Of a DNA stretch of 10,065 nucleotides, positions 1-6,628 are shown one piece after another. How positions within the stretch are numbered: the stretch's first letter is position 1; each line of letters starts with the position of its first letter. The translations under genes were made by a program, and so were the position numbers. The stretch is taken from positions 1 through 10,065 of the forward strand of contig JAOUPA010000067.1 of assembly GCA_029880105.1 (NCBI GenBank), read 5' to 3'. The notes beneath the pieces were generated by a model. That model had not been told where the DNA came from. It saw only the letters and a program-made list of their open reading frames with translations, and did no database searches. The DNA is from Gammaproteobacteria bacterium (GTDB lineage: Bacteria; Pseudomonadota; Gammaproteobacteria; SZUA-229).

Positions 1-1
1 A

Positions 2-1021
2 CCCGATCATCGCACGGCAAAAACGGACAAGTTATTCACAATCAAGGGAGCCTGCGGCAACAATCTACAGTCGGTCGACCTGGAAATTCCCGTCGGCCTG
101 TTTACCTGCATTACCGGCGTTTCAGGTTCTGGCAAGTCAACCTTGATCAATGACACGCTGTACGCCATCCTGGCCAGGGAGATCAATGCAAATTCTATGT
201 CTGTCGCGCCATTTAAATCTCATAGCGGTATCAAAAATTTTGACAAGGTTGTGGAAATCGACCAGGCACCAATAGGCCGTACACCACGCTCGAACCCCGC
301 GACATACACCGGTCTATTCACACCGATGCGAGAACTGTTTGCCGGCACACAGGAGGCACGGTCACGTGGTTACAAGCCAGGACGCTTCAGCTTTAACGTT
401 AAGGGCGGCCGCTGTGAGGCCTGTGCCGGTGATGGTGTCATCAAGGTAGAAATGCACTTTTTGCCCGATGTCTATGTGACCTGTGATGTCTGCAAGGGCC
501 AGCGTTATAACCGTGAAACACTGGAGATCAAATACAAAGGAAAAAACATCCACGAGGCACTGGAGATGACAGTTGAAGATGCACTCGAATTTTTTGATGC
601 CATCCCGGTGATCAAACGCAAACTACAGACCTTGATGGATGTGGGACTTTCCTACATTACACTCGGGCAACGCGCGACCACACTGTCAGGCGGTGAAGCC
701 CAGCGCATTAAATTATCGAAGGAGTTGTCCAAACGTGATACCGGCCAGACCATCTATATTCTGGATGAGCCCAGCACCGGCCTGCATTTTCACGATGTCG
801 AGCAGTTACTTGATGTGTTATTAAGGTTGAGGGATCACGGTAATACCATCGTTGTCATCGAACACAATCTGGATATCATCAAAATGGCTGACTGGATCGT
901 CGACCTTGGTCCGGAAGGCGGTTACAAGGGCGGACTAATTATCGCTCAGGGAACGCCAGAGCAGGTTGCTGAAGCACCTGGATCATTTACCGGCCATTAT
1001 CTGAAAAAGATACTTGCTTAG
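2..1021 (+). CDS. uvrA: UvrABC excision nuclease subunit A, C-terminal part (5' truncated by window)
   Basis: UvrA is the DNA-damage sensor of nucleotide excision repair; it dimerises, loads UvrB at lesions and uses two ABC ATPase modules. The reading frame is open from base 2, so the gene enters from outside the window; 339 residues remain of roughly 940 usual for the family. Visible in order: Walker A GVSGSGKST of the second ATPase (nt 116-142), the conserved IGRTPRSNPATYTG stretch, a zinc finger CxxC-19-CxxC (Cys codons at 413, 422, 482, 491), the ABC signature LSGGEAQR (nt 683-706), Walker B YILDEP followed by STGLH (from nt 749) and the H-loop IEHN (His at 863-865). It ends TAG-type in frame at 1019-1021 with the usual short tail. 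All catalytic and zinc residues expected in this half are present. It converges on rplQ and shares a terminator region with it. An internal TTG at 143 is not the real start, because Walker A lies before it. Confidence 0.98.
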   Translation, partial: PDHRTAKTDKLFTIKGACGNNLQSVDLEIPVGLFTCITGVSGSGKSTLINDTLYAILAREINANSMSVAPFKSHSGIKNFDKVVEIDQAPIGRTPRSNPATYTGLFTPMRELFAGTQEARSRGYKPGRFSFNVKGGRCEACAGDGVIKVEMHFLPDVYVTCDVCKGQRYNRETLEIKYKGKNIHEALEMTVEDALEFFDAIPVIKRKLQTLMDVGLSYITLGQRATTLSGGEAQRIKLSKELSKRDTGQTIYILDEPSTGLHFHDVEQLLDVLLRLRDHGNTIVVIEHNLDIIKMADWIVDLGPEGGYKGGLIIAQGTPEQVAEAPGSFTGHYLKKILA

Positions 1022-1030
1022 ACAACAGAC

Positions 1031-1062
1031 ATAAAAAAACCGGCTAAAGCCGGTTTTTTTAT
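1031..1062. terminator. Bidirectional intrinsic terminator between uvrA and rplQ
   Basis: A perfect inverted repeat with 14-bp arms (ATAAAAAAACCGGC, 1031-1044, and its complement, 1049-1062) encloses a four-base loop TAAA. The GC core CCGGC/GCCGG is flanked by seven A on one side and seven T on the other, so each strand reads as GC hairpin plus U-tract. It lies 9 bases after the uvrA stop and 19 bases after the rplQ stop, in the only space between two convergent genes. It can therefore end both the uvrA transcript and the long ribosomal transcript. This is a structural prediction from sequence. Confidence 0.93.
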
Positions 1063-1081
1063 TAACGGTGGTTCACGACGC

Positions 1082-1468
1082 TTATTCAGCAGCCTCAACA
1101 ACCGCTTCTGTTGGGCGATCAACCAGTTCGATATAAGCCATTGGTGCAACGTCGCCTGAACGGAAACCACATTTCAAGATGCGTGTATAACCACCGGCGC
1201 GTTCTTTATAACGAGGACCCAGTTCATTGAACAGCTTGCCTACTGTTGCCTTGTCACGCAGGCGTGAGAAAGCCAGGCGGCGGTTTGCAACTGAATCTGT
1301 CTTCGCCATAGTTATTAATGGCTCAGCAACACGACGCAGTTCTTTAGCTTTAGGCAAAGTTGTTTTTATAATGCCGTGATCAAACAGAGAATTAGCCATA
1401 TTGCTAAACATCGCCTTGCGATGGCTGCTATTTCTATTTAATTGACGACCTGATTTACGATGACGCAT
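1082..1468 (-). CDS. rplQ: 50S ribosomal protein L17
   Basis: L17 is a large-subunit protein near the peptide exit tunnel opening. The 128-residue product begins MRHRKSGRQLNRNSSHRKAM, the family's hallmark basic N-terminus, followed by the helical segment with the TTLPKAKELRR and RRLAFSRLRDK motifs and ending in an acidic tail. E. coli L17 is 127 residues as I recall it. The ATG at 1466-1468 has an AGG-type ribosome-binding site (1478-1480) nine bases upstream, in the 20-nt gap after rpoA. It is the last gene of the alpha operon, as in E. coli, and is followed by the shared terminator. Nothing unusual is seen. Confidence 0.98.
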   Translation of the reverse strand: MRHRKSGRQLNRNSSHRKAMFSNMANSLFDHGIIKTTLPKAKELRRVAEPLITMAKTDSVANRRLAFSRLRDKATVGKLFNELGPRYKERAGGYTRILKCGFRSGDVAPMAYIELVDRPTEAVVEAAE

Positions 1469-1488
1469 TTTAATAAACCTTTATATGT

Positions 1489-2478
1489 TTAGCTGGCTTC
1501 TTTATCTCTGATAGAGGCAGGTGGCCAATTATCAAGTTGCAGACCCAGTGACAGACCATGAGATGCAAGGACATCCTTAATTTCTGTCAATGACTTCTTA
1601 CCCAGATTTGGCGTTCTCAACAACTCAACTTCAGTACGTTGAATAAGATCACCAATATAGTAAATGCTTTCTGCTTTTAAGCAGTTGGCTGAACGAACAG
1701 TCAATTCAAGCTCATCAACTGGACGCAACAGAATTGGATCAATATCTGCTTCTTCATCAACCACCTGCTCGTCTTCCATGCTCTTCAGGTTAACGAATGA
1801 TGACAACTGATCTTGCAGAATAGTTGCAGCGGTACGAATTGCTGCTTCTGGATCTACAGTACCATTGGTTTGCAGATCAATAATCAGCTTATCAAGGTTG
1901 GTACTCTGTGCAACACGCGCGCTTTCAACATTATATGAAACGCGACGTATTGGGCTGAATGAAGCATCCAGACGTAACACACCTATCGCTGATGAATCTG
2001 AATCGCTCATCATTTTTGTTGCTGGCTGGTAACCACGGCCCTTTGCAACTTTCATGGTCATGTTGAGCTTGCCTTCTTTATTAAGATTGGCAATGACATG
2101 ATCAGGATTAACGATATCAATATCATGACCTGTTTGAATATCACCGGCAGTCACAACACAGGGACCAGTCGCTGAAATGGTTACAGAGGCAGTGTTATTG
2201 CTGTGCATAGTTAGCGCAACACCTTTGAGGTTCAGCAAGATTTCTAAAACATCTTCCTGGACACCATTGATGGCGCTATATTCGTGCTCTACACCTTCAA
2301 TCTCAACTTCAACAATTGCACTACCTTCGATAGAAGACAGCAAAATGCGACGCAGAGCATTACCCAGTGTATGGCCAAAGCCTCGCTCTAATGGCTCAAG
2401 AGCCACTTTCGCGTGTGTGTCATTGTATGACTGTACGCTAATTGTGCGAGGTGTAAGAATTTCATCAGTACCTGACAT
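1489..2478 (-). CDS. rpoA: DNA-directed RNA polymerase subunit alpha
   Basis: The alpha subunit dimerises to nucleate RNA polymerase assembly and contacts UP-elements and activators through its C-terminal domain. At 329 residues it has the same length as E. coli RpoA. The N-terminal domain (about 1-230) carries the dimerisation helix motif LERGFGHTLGNALRRILLSS (residues 30-49). An acidic linker, about 233-247, joins it to the C-terminal domain with VRSANCLKAE (261-270) and TPNLGKKSLTEIKDVL (289-304). Arg262, Asn265, Lys295 and Ser296 align with E. coli DNA-contacting residues Arg265, Asn268, Lys298 and Ser299. The conserved NWPP end is present. The ribosome-binding site AGGAG (2489-2493) overlaps the last bases before the rpsD stop, suggesting translational coupling. 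The position between rpsD and rplQ is standard. Confidence 0.99.
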   Translation of the reverse strand: MSGTDEILTPRTISVQSYNDTHAKVALEPLERGFGHTLGNALRRILLSSIEGSAIVEVEIEGVEHEYSAINGVQEDVLEILLNLKGVALTMHSNNTASVTISATGPCVVTAGDIQTGHDIDIVNPDHVIANLNKEGKLNMTMKVAKGRGYQPATKMMSDSDSSAIGVLRLDASFSPIRRVSYNVESARVAQSTNLDKLIIDLQTNGTVDPEAAIRTAATILQDQLSSFVNLKSMEDEQVVDEEADIDPILLRPVDELELTVRSANCLKAESIYYIGDLIQRTEVELLRTPNLGKKSLTEIKDVLASHGLSLGLQLDNWPPASIRDKEAS

Positions 2479-2493
2479 ACGGTGTTCGCTCCT

Positions 2494-3114
2494 CTACTTG
2501 GAGTAAAGTTCTACAACAAGTTGTTCGTTAATGCTTGATGGTAAGTCAGAACGCTCTGGTATATTTTTGAATGTAGCTTCGAGCTTACCTTCGTCCAGAG
2601 AAATCCAGTCAGAAATACCTTTCTGTTTTGCCATATTCAATGAATCTGCAATTCGTGTCTGTTTCTTGCATTTTTCACGCACTGAAATGACATCGTTTGC
2701 TTTAACTTTATAAGAAGGTATGTTTACTACCTTATTATTAACAAGAATTGACTTGTGGTTTACCAGCTGACGAGCTTCAGCGCGTGTAGCACCAAAACCA
2801 CTGCGATAAACGACGTTATCTAATCTAGTTTCAAGCAATGAAAGAAGATTTTCACCTGTTGAGCCTTTCTGGCGAGCTGCTTCTTTGTAGTAATTACTGA
2901 ATTGCTTTTCTAACACGCCATAAATACGACGTAGTTTCTGTTTTTCACGCAGCTGCAGGGCGTAGTCAGACAGGCGTGCACGTCGTGCACCATGTTGTCC
3001 AGGCACCTGATCCAGTTTACATTTGGAATCTAGCGCACGCAGTGATGATTTTAATTCAAGATCAACGCCTTCACGACGACTGAGCTTACATTTTGGTCCC
3101 GTATACTTAGCCAC
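2494..3114 (-). CDS. rpsD: 30S ribosomal protein S4
   Basis: S4 is a primary 16S rRNA-binding protein that nucleates the 30S body; in E. coli it also represses alpha-operon translation and binds RNA polymerase. The 206 residues match E. coli in length. PGQHGARRARLSDYALQLRE, the S4 RNA-binding domain (RLDNVVYRSGFGATRAEARQ, then LVNHKSILVNNKVVN) and the terminal VELYSK are clear. The start is GTG (3112-3114), chosen because it gives the family N-terminus MAKYTGPK and has a strong ribosome-binding site GGAGAG (3122-3127) seven bases upstream. Cys9 and Cys32 are kept but the other two ligands of the zinc-binding S4 form are Ser12 and an Arg region, so this is a zinc-free type. Flanked by rpsK and rpoA with 17- and 15-nt gaps. 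Confidence 0.98.
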   Translation of the reverse strand: MAKYTGPKCKLSRREGVDLELKSSLRALDSKCKLDQVPGQHGARRARLSDYALQLREKQKLRRIYGVLEKQFSNYYKEAARQKGSTGENLLSLLETRLDNVVYRSGFGATRAEARQLVNHKSILVNNKVVNIPSYKVKANDVISVREKCKKQTRIADSLNMAKQKGISDWISLDEGKLEATFKNIPERSDLPSSINEQLVVELYSK

Positions 3115-3121
3115 TTAAATA

Positions 3122-3127
3122 CTCTCC
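3122..3127 (-). promoter_or_regulatory. Ribosome-binding site fixing the GTG start of rpsD
   Basis: GGAGAG on the minus strand lies seven bases before the GTG at 3112-3114. It is among the strongest Shine-Dalgarno matches in the window and supports a non-ATG start for S4 that also agrees with the family N-terminus. Confidence 0.8.
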
Positions 3128-3131
3128 GATC

Positions 3132-3515
3132 TTAAACACGACGCCTTTTGGGCGGACGGCAACCATTATGAGGGATGGGTGTTACATCTGTAATATTGGT
3201 GATTTTAAAACCAATGTTGTTCAGCGAACGCACTGCTGAGTCTCGGCCTGGACCGGGACCTTTTACCAGCACATCCATATTTTTCATGCCGTAATCTTTT
3301 GCACGTGTACCTGCACGCTCTGCCGCAACCTGTGCAGCGAACGGTGTGCTCTTACGTGATCCACGGAAGCCTGAACCACCAGCGGTTGCCCAAGCTACTG
3401 CATTACCCTGACGGTCAGTAATAGTCACGATTGTATTGTTGAATGTTGCATAGATATGCGCAACACCATCAGTGACGGTACGCTTTACCTTTTTACGTGT
3501 ATCTGGCTTTGCCAT
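3132..3515 (-). CDS. rpsK: 30S ribosomal protein S11
   Basis: S11 sits on the 30S platform near the E site and the mRNA exit region. The 127-residue protein (129 in E. coli as I recall) has the family's core: DGVAHIYATFNNTIVTITD, then AWATAGGSGFRGSRKSTPFA, the KGPGPGRDSAVR loop (about 85-96), and the basic C-terminus HNGCRPPKRRRV. The Asn117-Gly118 pair corresponds to the site reported to form isoaspartate in E. coli S11. ATG at 3513-3515 has AGG (3527-3529) eleven bases upstream, a slightly long spacing. Gaps of 18 and 17 nt separate it from rpsM and rpsD. Confidence 0.98.
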   Translation of the reverse strand: MAKPDTRKKVKRTVTDGVAHIYATFNNTIVTITDRQGNAVAWATAGGSGFRGSRKSTPFAAQVAAERAGTRAKDYGMKNMDVLVKGPGPGRDSAVRSLNNIGFKITNITDVTPIPHNGCRPPKRRRV

Positions 3516-3533
3516 TATATTATCTGCCTATTA

Positions 3534-3890
3534 TTAACGAGTGACAGGTCGGCGTGGACCTTTACGAGTTCTTGCATTTGTCTTGGTACGCTGACCACGC
3601 AGTGGTAAGCCACGACGATGACGAATTCCGCGGTAGCAGCCAAGATCCATAAGGCGCTTGATGCTCATCGAAACTTCACGACGAAGATCACCTTCAACGG
3701 TGAATTTACCTACTTCCGTTCTTAAAGTTTCTACCTGCTCTTCAGATAACTCACCAATCTTCATGTCGGTGGCAATACCTGCAGCTGCACATATGAGTTT
3801 TGAACGTGTTAAACCAATACCATATATATGGGTTAAACCAATAACCGTATGTTTATGGGATGGGATATTTATACCTGCTATACGAGCCAT
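3534..3890 (-). CDS. rpsM: 30S ribosomal protein S13
   Basis: S13 lies in the 30S head, contacts the P-site tRNA through its basic tail and forms intersubunit bridges with 23S rRNA and L5. The product is 118 residues, the E. coli length. It starts MARIAGINIPSHKH and has the helix-turn-helix region YGIGLTRSKLICAAAGI (about 23-39) and an Arg/Lys-rich tail from residue 90 on (GIRHRRGLPLRGQRTKTNAR then TRKGPRRPVTR). It is the first gene of the alpha operon. Its ATG lacks a strong ribosome-binding site: only GGA is seen at a plausible distance. That fits a start controlled by leader structure, as with S4 repression in E. coli, though this is inference. Confidence 0.98.
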   Translation of the reverse strand: MARIAGINIPSHKHTVIGLTHIYGIGLTRSKLICAAAGIATDMKIGELSEEQVETLRTEVGKFTVEGDLRREVSMSIKRLMDLGCYRGIRHRRGLPLRGQRTKTNARTRKGPRRPVTR

Positions 3891-3949
3891 TTACTGTTTC
3901 CGTCTGATCGCGACAAAGCGCGCAATTTTACTGAGAATACCTAACCAAA
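3891..3949 (-). promoter_or_regulatory. rpmJ-rpsM spacer; candidate alpha-operon leader
   Basis: This 59-nt spacer precedes rpsM, where E. coli carries the alpha-operon promoter and the pseudoknot to which S4 binds to block rpsM translation. On the minus strand it contains an inverted repeat CGCG-CTTTGT-CGCG (3909-3922), the most GC-rich short element in the spacer, and a weak GGA before the ATG. I see no convincing -35/-10 pair, and the spacer is shorter than the E. coli leader as I recall it. The assignment rests mainly on position, and the pseudoknot is not demonstrated. Confidence 0.35.
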
Positions 3950-4063
3950 TCAACCCTGACGCTGCTTATGGCGTGGGTCTGCACATATCACGCGTATCAC
4001 ACCGCTTCGTTTGACGATTTTGCAGTTACGACACAACTTTTTTACTGAAGCACGTACTTTCAT
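3950..4063 (-). CDS. rpmJ: 50S ribosomal protein L36 (zinc-binding form)
   Basis: L36 is the smallest large-subunit protein and helps organise 23S rRNA near the GTPase-associated region. This 37-residue gene reads MKVRASVKKLCRNCKIVKRS, then GVIRVICADPRHKQRQG, and stops TGA at 3950-3952. Cys11, Cys14, Cys27 and His32 form the complete CCCH zinc site, so it is the zinc-dependent type. It is one residue shorter than the E. coli protein as I recall it, in the loop after Cys27. The ATG (4061-4063) has GGAG (4071-4074) seven bases upstream. It lies between secY and rpsM, the usual gammaproteobacterial position. Confidence 0.97.
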   Translation of the reverse strand: MKVRASVKKLCRNCKIVKRSGVIRVICADPRHKQRQG

Positions 4064-4134
4064 TTTCTTTCTCCGAATCAGTATCGATTCAATACATCTT
4101 TATAAATCAATCAATTAGATCATCACAGACTCTA
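4064..4134 (-). promoter_or_regulatory. secY-rpmJ spacer with a small hairpin by the rpmJ ribosome-binding site
   Basis: This is the longest intergenic gap within the operon (71 nt) and it is AT-rich. On the minus strand a GAATC-GATACT-GATTC inverted repeat (4075-4090) ends directly before the GGAG ribosome-binding site of rpmJ. TTGATT and TATAAA-like hexamers occur upstream, but none pair at 16-18 nt spacing with good matches, so I do not call a promoter. No U-tract follows the hairpin, so it is not a terminator. Confidence 0.3.
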
Positions 4135-5445
4135 TTATCTGCGGTAACCCTGTAAGTTCGCTTTTTTCATAATGCCTTCATATTGATGAGACATCAGGTG
4201 AGATTGTATCTGGGCCATGAAGTCCATCACCACCACTACAATAATCAGCAGTGAGGTACCACCAAAATAAAATGGTACATTCCAGTACAAAATCAGAAAT
4301 TCTGGCAGCAGACACACTATTGTTATGTAGATCGCGCCAACAAATGTCAGGCGAGTCATTACCGTATCAATATACTTGGCCGTCTGTTCACCCGGTCTAA
4401 TACCTGGAATAAAAGCACCTGACTTCTTCAGGTTATCTGCTGTATCACGTGCATTGAACTGCAATGCCGTGTAGAAAAAGCAGAAAAATATAATCGCCAG
4501 GGCGTACAGCATCACATAAATCGGCTGACCCGGTGAAAGTACGCTAGCGATATCTTGCAGCCACTCCATACCTTCATTTTGACCAACCCAGCTACCCATA
4601 GTCGCAGGGAACAAGATAATACTTGATGCAAATATTGGCGGAATAACACCAGCCATATTCAGCTTCAGTGGCAGATGGCTACTCTGTGCCGCATACAGCC
4701 GACGACCCTGCTGACGCTTGGCATAATTCACTGTAATCCTGCGCTGACCGCGTTCAACAAAGATAACAAATGCGGTCACACCAATAGCAAGAACGAACAG
4801 GAATATTGTTGCCAGCGTGTGTAACTCACCGGTGCGAACCAGTTCCAGTGTGCCGCCGATTGCCGTAGGTAAGCCTGCAACAATGCCTGCAAAGATGATG
4901 ACAGAGATACCATTACCAATACCGCGTTCTGTCACCTGCTCACCCAGCCACATTAAAAACATCGTACCAGTAACCAGGGTCACTGCTGCTGTAAATACAA
5001 ATCCAATGCCCGGATTGATTACCAGTGCATCCGCGCCAACCGACTGTGTCTGCAAGGCAGTAGCTATTCCTATTGACTGGAATGATGCCAGCACTAAGGT
5101 GAAATAGCGTGTATACATTGCAATTTTACGACGACCTGATTCGCCTTCTTTCTTGATCTGTTCCAGTGCTGGTACAGTCACTGCCAGCAATTGCATAATA
5201 ATCGATGCTGAGATATACGGCATAATACCCAGCGCAAACATCGACATACGACCAAGCGCACCACCTGAGAACATATTGAACACACCAAGGATGCTGCCCT
5301 GCTGTTGTTCAAACAGTGTCGATAGGACATGCGGGTCAATACCAGGTACAGGAATAAATGTTCCAATTCGGAACACGATCAGTGCTCCTAGAACAAACAG
5401 TAGCCTCTGCTTCAGTTCCTGAAAATTACCTTTTGATTGACTCAT
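4135..5445 (-). CDS. secY: Protein translocase subunit SecY
   Basis: SecY is the pore-forming subunit of the SecYEG channel in the inner membrane. The 436 residues (443 in E. coli as I recall) show ten hydrophobic segments, roughly 15-33, 70-92, 112-132, 147-167, 178-198, 209-230, 264-284, 308-328, 366-386 and 394-412. The plug region lies at about 55-66 (FNMFSGGALGRM). The cytosolic loop FIPGIRPGEQTAKYID (345-360) carries Arg350, matching E. coli Arg357 needed for SecA-driven export. The conserved end KKANLQGY is present. The ATG at 5443-5445 has only a weak purine-rich upstream region. It follows rplO by 32 nt, its normal place in the spc operon, linking export-channel supply to ribosome supply. 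Confidence 0.99.
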   Translation of the reverse strand: MSQSKGNFQELKQRLLFVLGALIVFRIGTFIPVPGIDPHVLSTLFEQQQGSILGVFNMFSGGALGRMSMFALGIMPYISASIIMQLLAVTVPALEQIKKEGESGRRKIAMYTRYFTLVLASFQSIGIATALQTQSVGADALVINPGIGFVFTAAVTLVTGTMFLMWLGEQVTERGIGNGISVIIFAGIVAGLPTAIGGTLELVRTGELHTLATIFLFVLAIGVTAFVIFVERGQRRITVNYAKRQQGRRLYAAQSSHLPLKLNMAGVIPPIFASSIILFPATMGSWVGQNEGMEWLQDIASVLSPGQPIYVMLYALAIIFFCFFYTALQFNARDTADNLKKSGAFIPGIRPGEQTAKYIDTVMTRLTFVGAIYITIVCLLPEFLILYWNVPFYFGGTSLLIIVVVVMDFMAQIQSHLMSHQYEGIMKKANLQGYRR

Positions 5446-5477
5446 CTCTATAACGTCTTTTTAATTGCTATAGAAAA

Positions 5478-5912
5478 TCAGGCTTCGATCTTGCCGCCAG
5501 CGGCCTCGATAGCTTTTCGTGCACCTGGTGTTACCTGTATACCTTTCAGGTTTACAGCCTTGCTCAGCTCACCGGAAGCAAATACCTTAGCCTTTTTACT
5601 GAATGCTGGGATTACATCAGCAGCAATCAGGGCAGCCATATCAATAACGTCTGCTTCAATTTTTGCCAGTTCACTCAGACGGACTTCTGCATTGTATTTA
5701 GCAGAACGCGAGTTAAAACCCACTTTAGGCAGGCGACGCTGTAATGGCATTTGACCGCCTTCAAAGCCAACTTTATGGAAACCACCTGAGCGGGATTTCT
5801 GACCTTTATGACCACGGCCACAGGTTTTACCCAGACCAGAGCCAATACCACGGCCAACTCGCTTGGCTACTTTTTTACTGCCTTCTGCAGGCGAAAGATC
5901 ATTTAAATACAT
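5478..5912 (-). CDS. rplO: 50S ribosomal protein L15
   Basis: L15 is a late-assembly large-subunit protein whose extended basic arm threads into 23S rRNA. The 144 residues equal the E. coli length. The N-terminal arm is rich in Gly and Lys/Arg (RVGRGIGSGLGKTCGRGHKG, residues 18-37, then QKSRSGG), followed by FEGGQMPLQRRLPKVGF and a globular C-terminus ending in the GARKAIEAAGGKIEA family pattern. The ATG (5910-5912) has GAGGAG (5921-5926) eight bases upstream, which lies inside the last codons of rpmD. Only two bases separate the rpmD stop from this start, so re-initiation or coupling is likely. Confidence 0.98.
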   Translation of the reverse strand: MYLNDLSPAEGSKKVAKRVGRGIGSGLGKTCGRGHKGQKSRSGGFHKVGFEGGQMPLQRRLPKVGFNSRSAKYNAEVRLSELAKIEADVIDMAALIAADVIPAFSKKAKVFASGELSKAVNLKGIQVTPGARKAIEAAGGKIEA

Positions 5913-5914
5913 GT

Positions 5915-6100
5915 TCAGATCTCCTCGACTGAAAGCATATAAGATACTTTATTAATCATACCGCGATTTTCAGGTGTATCGATTACCGTTACAGTATGGT
6001 GCGTACGACGCAAACCAAGACCACGTACACAGTCCTGATGGGACTTTAAGCGTCCAATAGTACTTTTTACCAACGTTACTTTGAGTTCTTTGTTTGCCAC
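5915..6100 (-). CDS. rpmD: 50S ribosomal protein L30
   Basis: L30 is a small alpha/beta protein of the large subunit. The 61 residues (59 in E. coli as I recall) contain the family core LVKSTIGRLKSHQDCVRGLG followed by LRRTHHTVTVIDTPENRGMI. The start is GTG (6098-6100), giving MANKELKVTLVKS after Met initiation. AGGA (6108-6111) is seven bases upstream and includes the end of the rpsE TAG stop, so termination of rpsE places the ribosome on this site. It lies between rpsE and rplO as usual. L30 is absent from several other bacterial phyla, so its presence is consistent with Proteobacteria. Confidence 0.97.
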   Translation of the reverse strand: MANKELKVTLVKSTIGRLKSHQDCVRGLGLRRTHHTVTVIDTPENRGMINKVSYMLSVEEI

Positions 6101-6107
6101 GATCTTT

Positions 6108-6111
6108 TCCT
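6108..6111 (-). promoter_or_regulatory. rpmD ribosome-binding site overlapping the rpsE stop
   Basis: AGGA on the minus strand is read partly from the TAG stop codon of rpsE (6110-6112) and lies seven bases before the GTG start of rpmD. It decides that GTG start and suggests translational coupling of S5 and L30. Confidence 0.7.
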
Positions 6112-6616
6112 AACCAATAATTTCTTCGATTTTCTTACCACGTTTAGCAGCAATGTAGGCTGGTGATGACATTGAAGTCAGGCCATTGATTGTTGCACGA
6201 ACGACATTAACCGGATTACGTGTACCATTGATTTTAGCTAGTACGTTTTTTACACCAGCCGCTTCAAACACAGCACGCATAGCACCACCAGCAATAATAC
6301 CGGTACCTTCAGAAGCGGGCTGCATGTAAACATTGGCAGCGCCATGAATACCGGTTACAGGATGCTGCAAGGTGTCATCCTTAAGATCAACCTTTTTCAT
6401 ATTCTTTCTGGCTTTATCCATAGCCTTCTGGATGGCTAATGGCACTTCTTTTGCCTTACCATAACCAAAACCGATAGTCCCATTACCATCACCTACCACG
6501 GTCAGGGCTGTAAAACCAAATTGACGACCACCTTTTACAACTTTAGCAACACGATTAACTGCTACTAATTTTTCAATCAGATCGTCTTTCTCTACGCGTG
6601 AATCTACTTTTGCCAT
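6110..6616 (-). CDS. rpsE: 30S ribosomal protein S5
   Basis: S5 lies at the mRNA entry side of the 30S subunit and affects fidelity; its N-terminal loop is the classic site of spectinomycin-resistance mutations. The 168 residues (167 in E. coli as I recall) contain the double-stranded RNA-binding-like domain with NRVAKVVKGGRQFGFTALTV (21-40) and GFGYGKAKEVPLAI (49-62), then the C-terminal domain with the GTGIIAGGAMRAVFEAAGV pattern (104-122). Two ATG codons stand in tandem (6617-6619 and 6614-6616). I choose the second because it gives the family start MAKVDSR and lies seven bases from AGGA (6624-6627), whereas the first is only four away. The loop sequence at 21-33 shows no deletion of the kind linked to spectinomycin resistance. 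Confidence 0.97.
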   Translation of the reverse strand: MAKVDSRVEKDDLIEKLVAVNRVAKVVKGGRQFGFTALTVVGDGNGTIGFGYGKAKEVPLAIQKAMDKARKNMKKVDLKDDTLQHPVTGIHGAANVYMQPASEGTGIIAGGAMRAVFEAAGVKNVLAKINGTRNPVNVVRATINGLTSMSSPAYIAAKRGKKIEEIIG

Positions 6617-6623
6617 CATATAA

Positions 6624-6627
6624 TCCT
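6624..6627 (-). promoter_or_regulatory. Ribosome-binding site that decides the rpsE start
   Basis: AGGA on the minus strand lies between the rplR stop (6629-6631) and two tandem ATG codons. Its spacing is seven bases to the second ATG and four to the first, favouring initiation at 6616. Confidence 0.65.
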
Positions 6628-6628
6628 G

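Noticed and set aside
3658..4014. 118-residue open frame on the + strand
   Set aside because: It is antisense to rpsM and rpmJ and has no family resemblance; it is explained by codon composition of the real genes.
4095..4125. Possible sigma-70 promoter in the secY-rpmJ spacer (TTGATT, TATAAA-like, GATACT)
   Set aside because: No pair of hexamers has both good matches and 16-18 nt spacing; the best option needs a 19-nt spacer.
4817..5422. Two + strand open frames of 96 and 89 residues
   Set aside because: Both are antisense to SecY, whose hydrophobic codons leave the complementary strand open.
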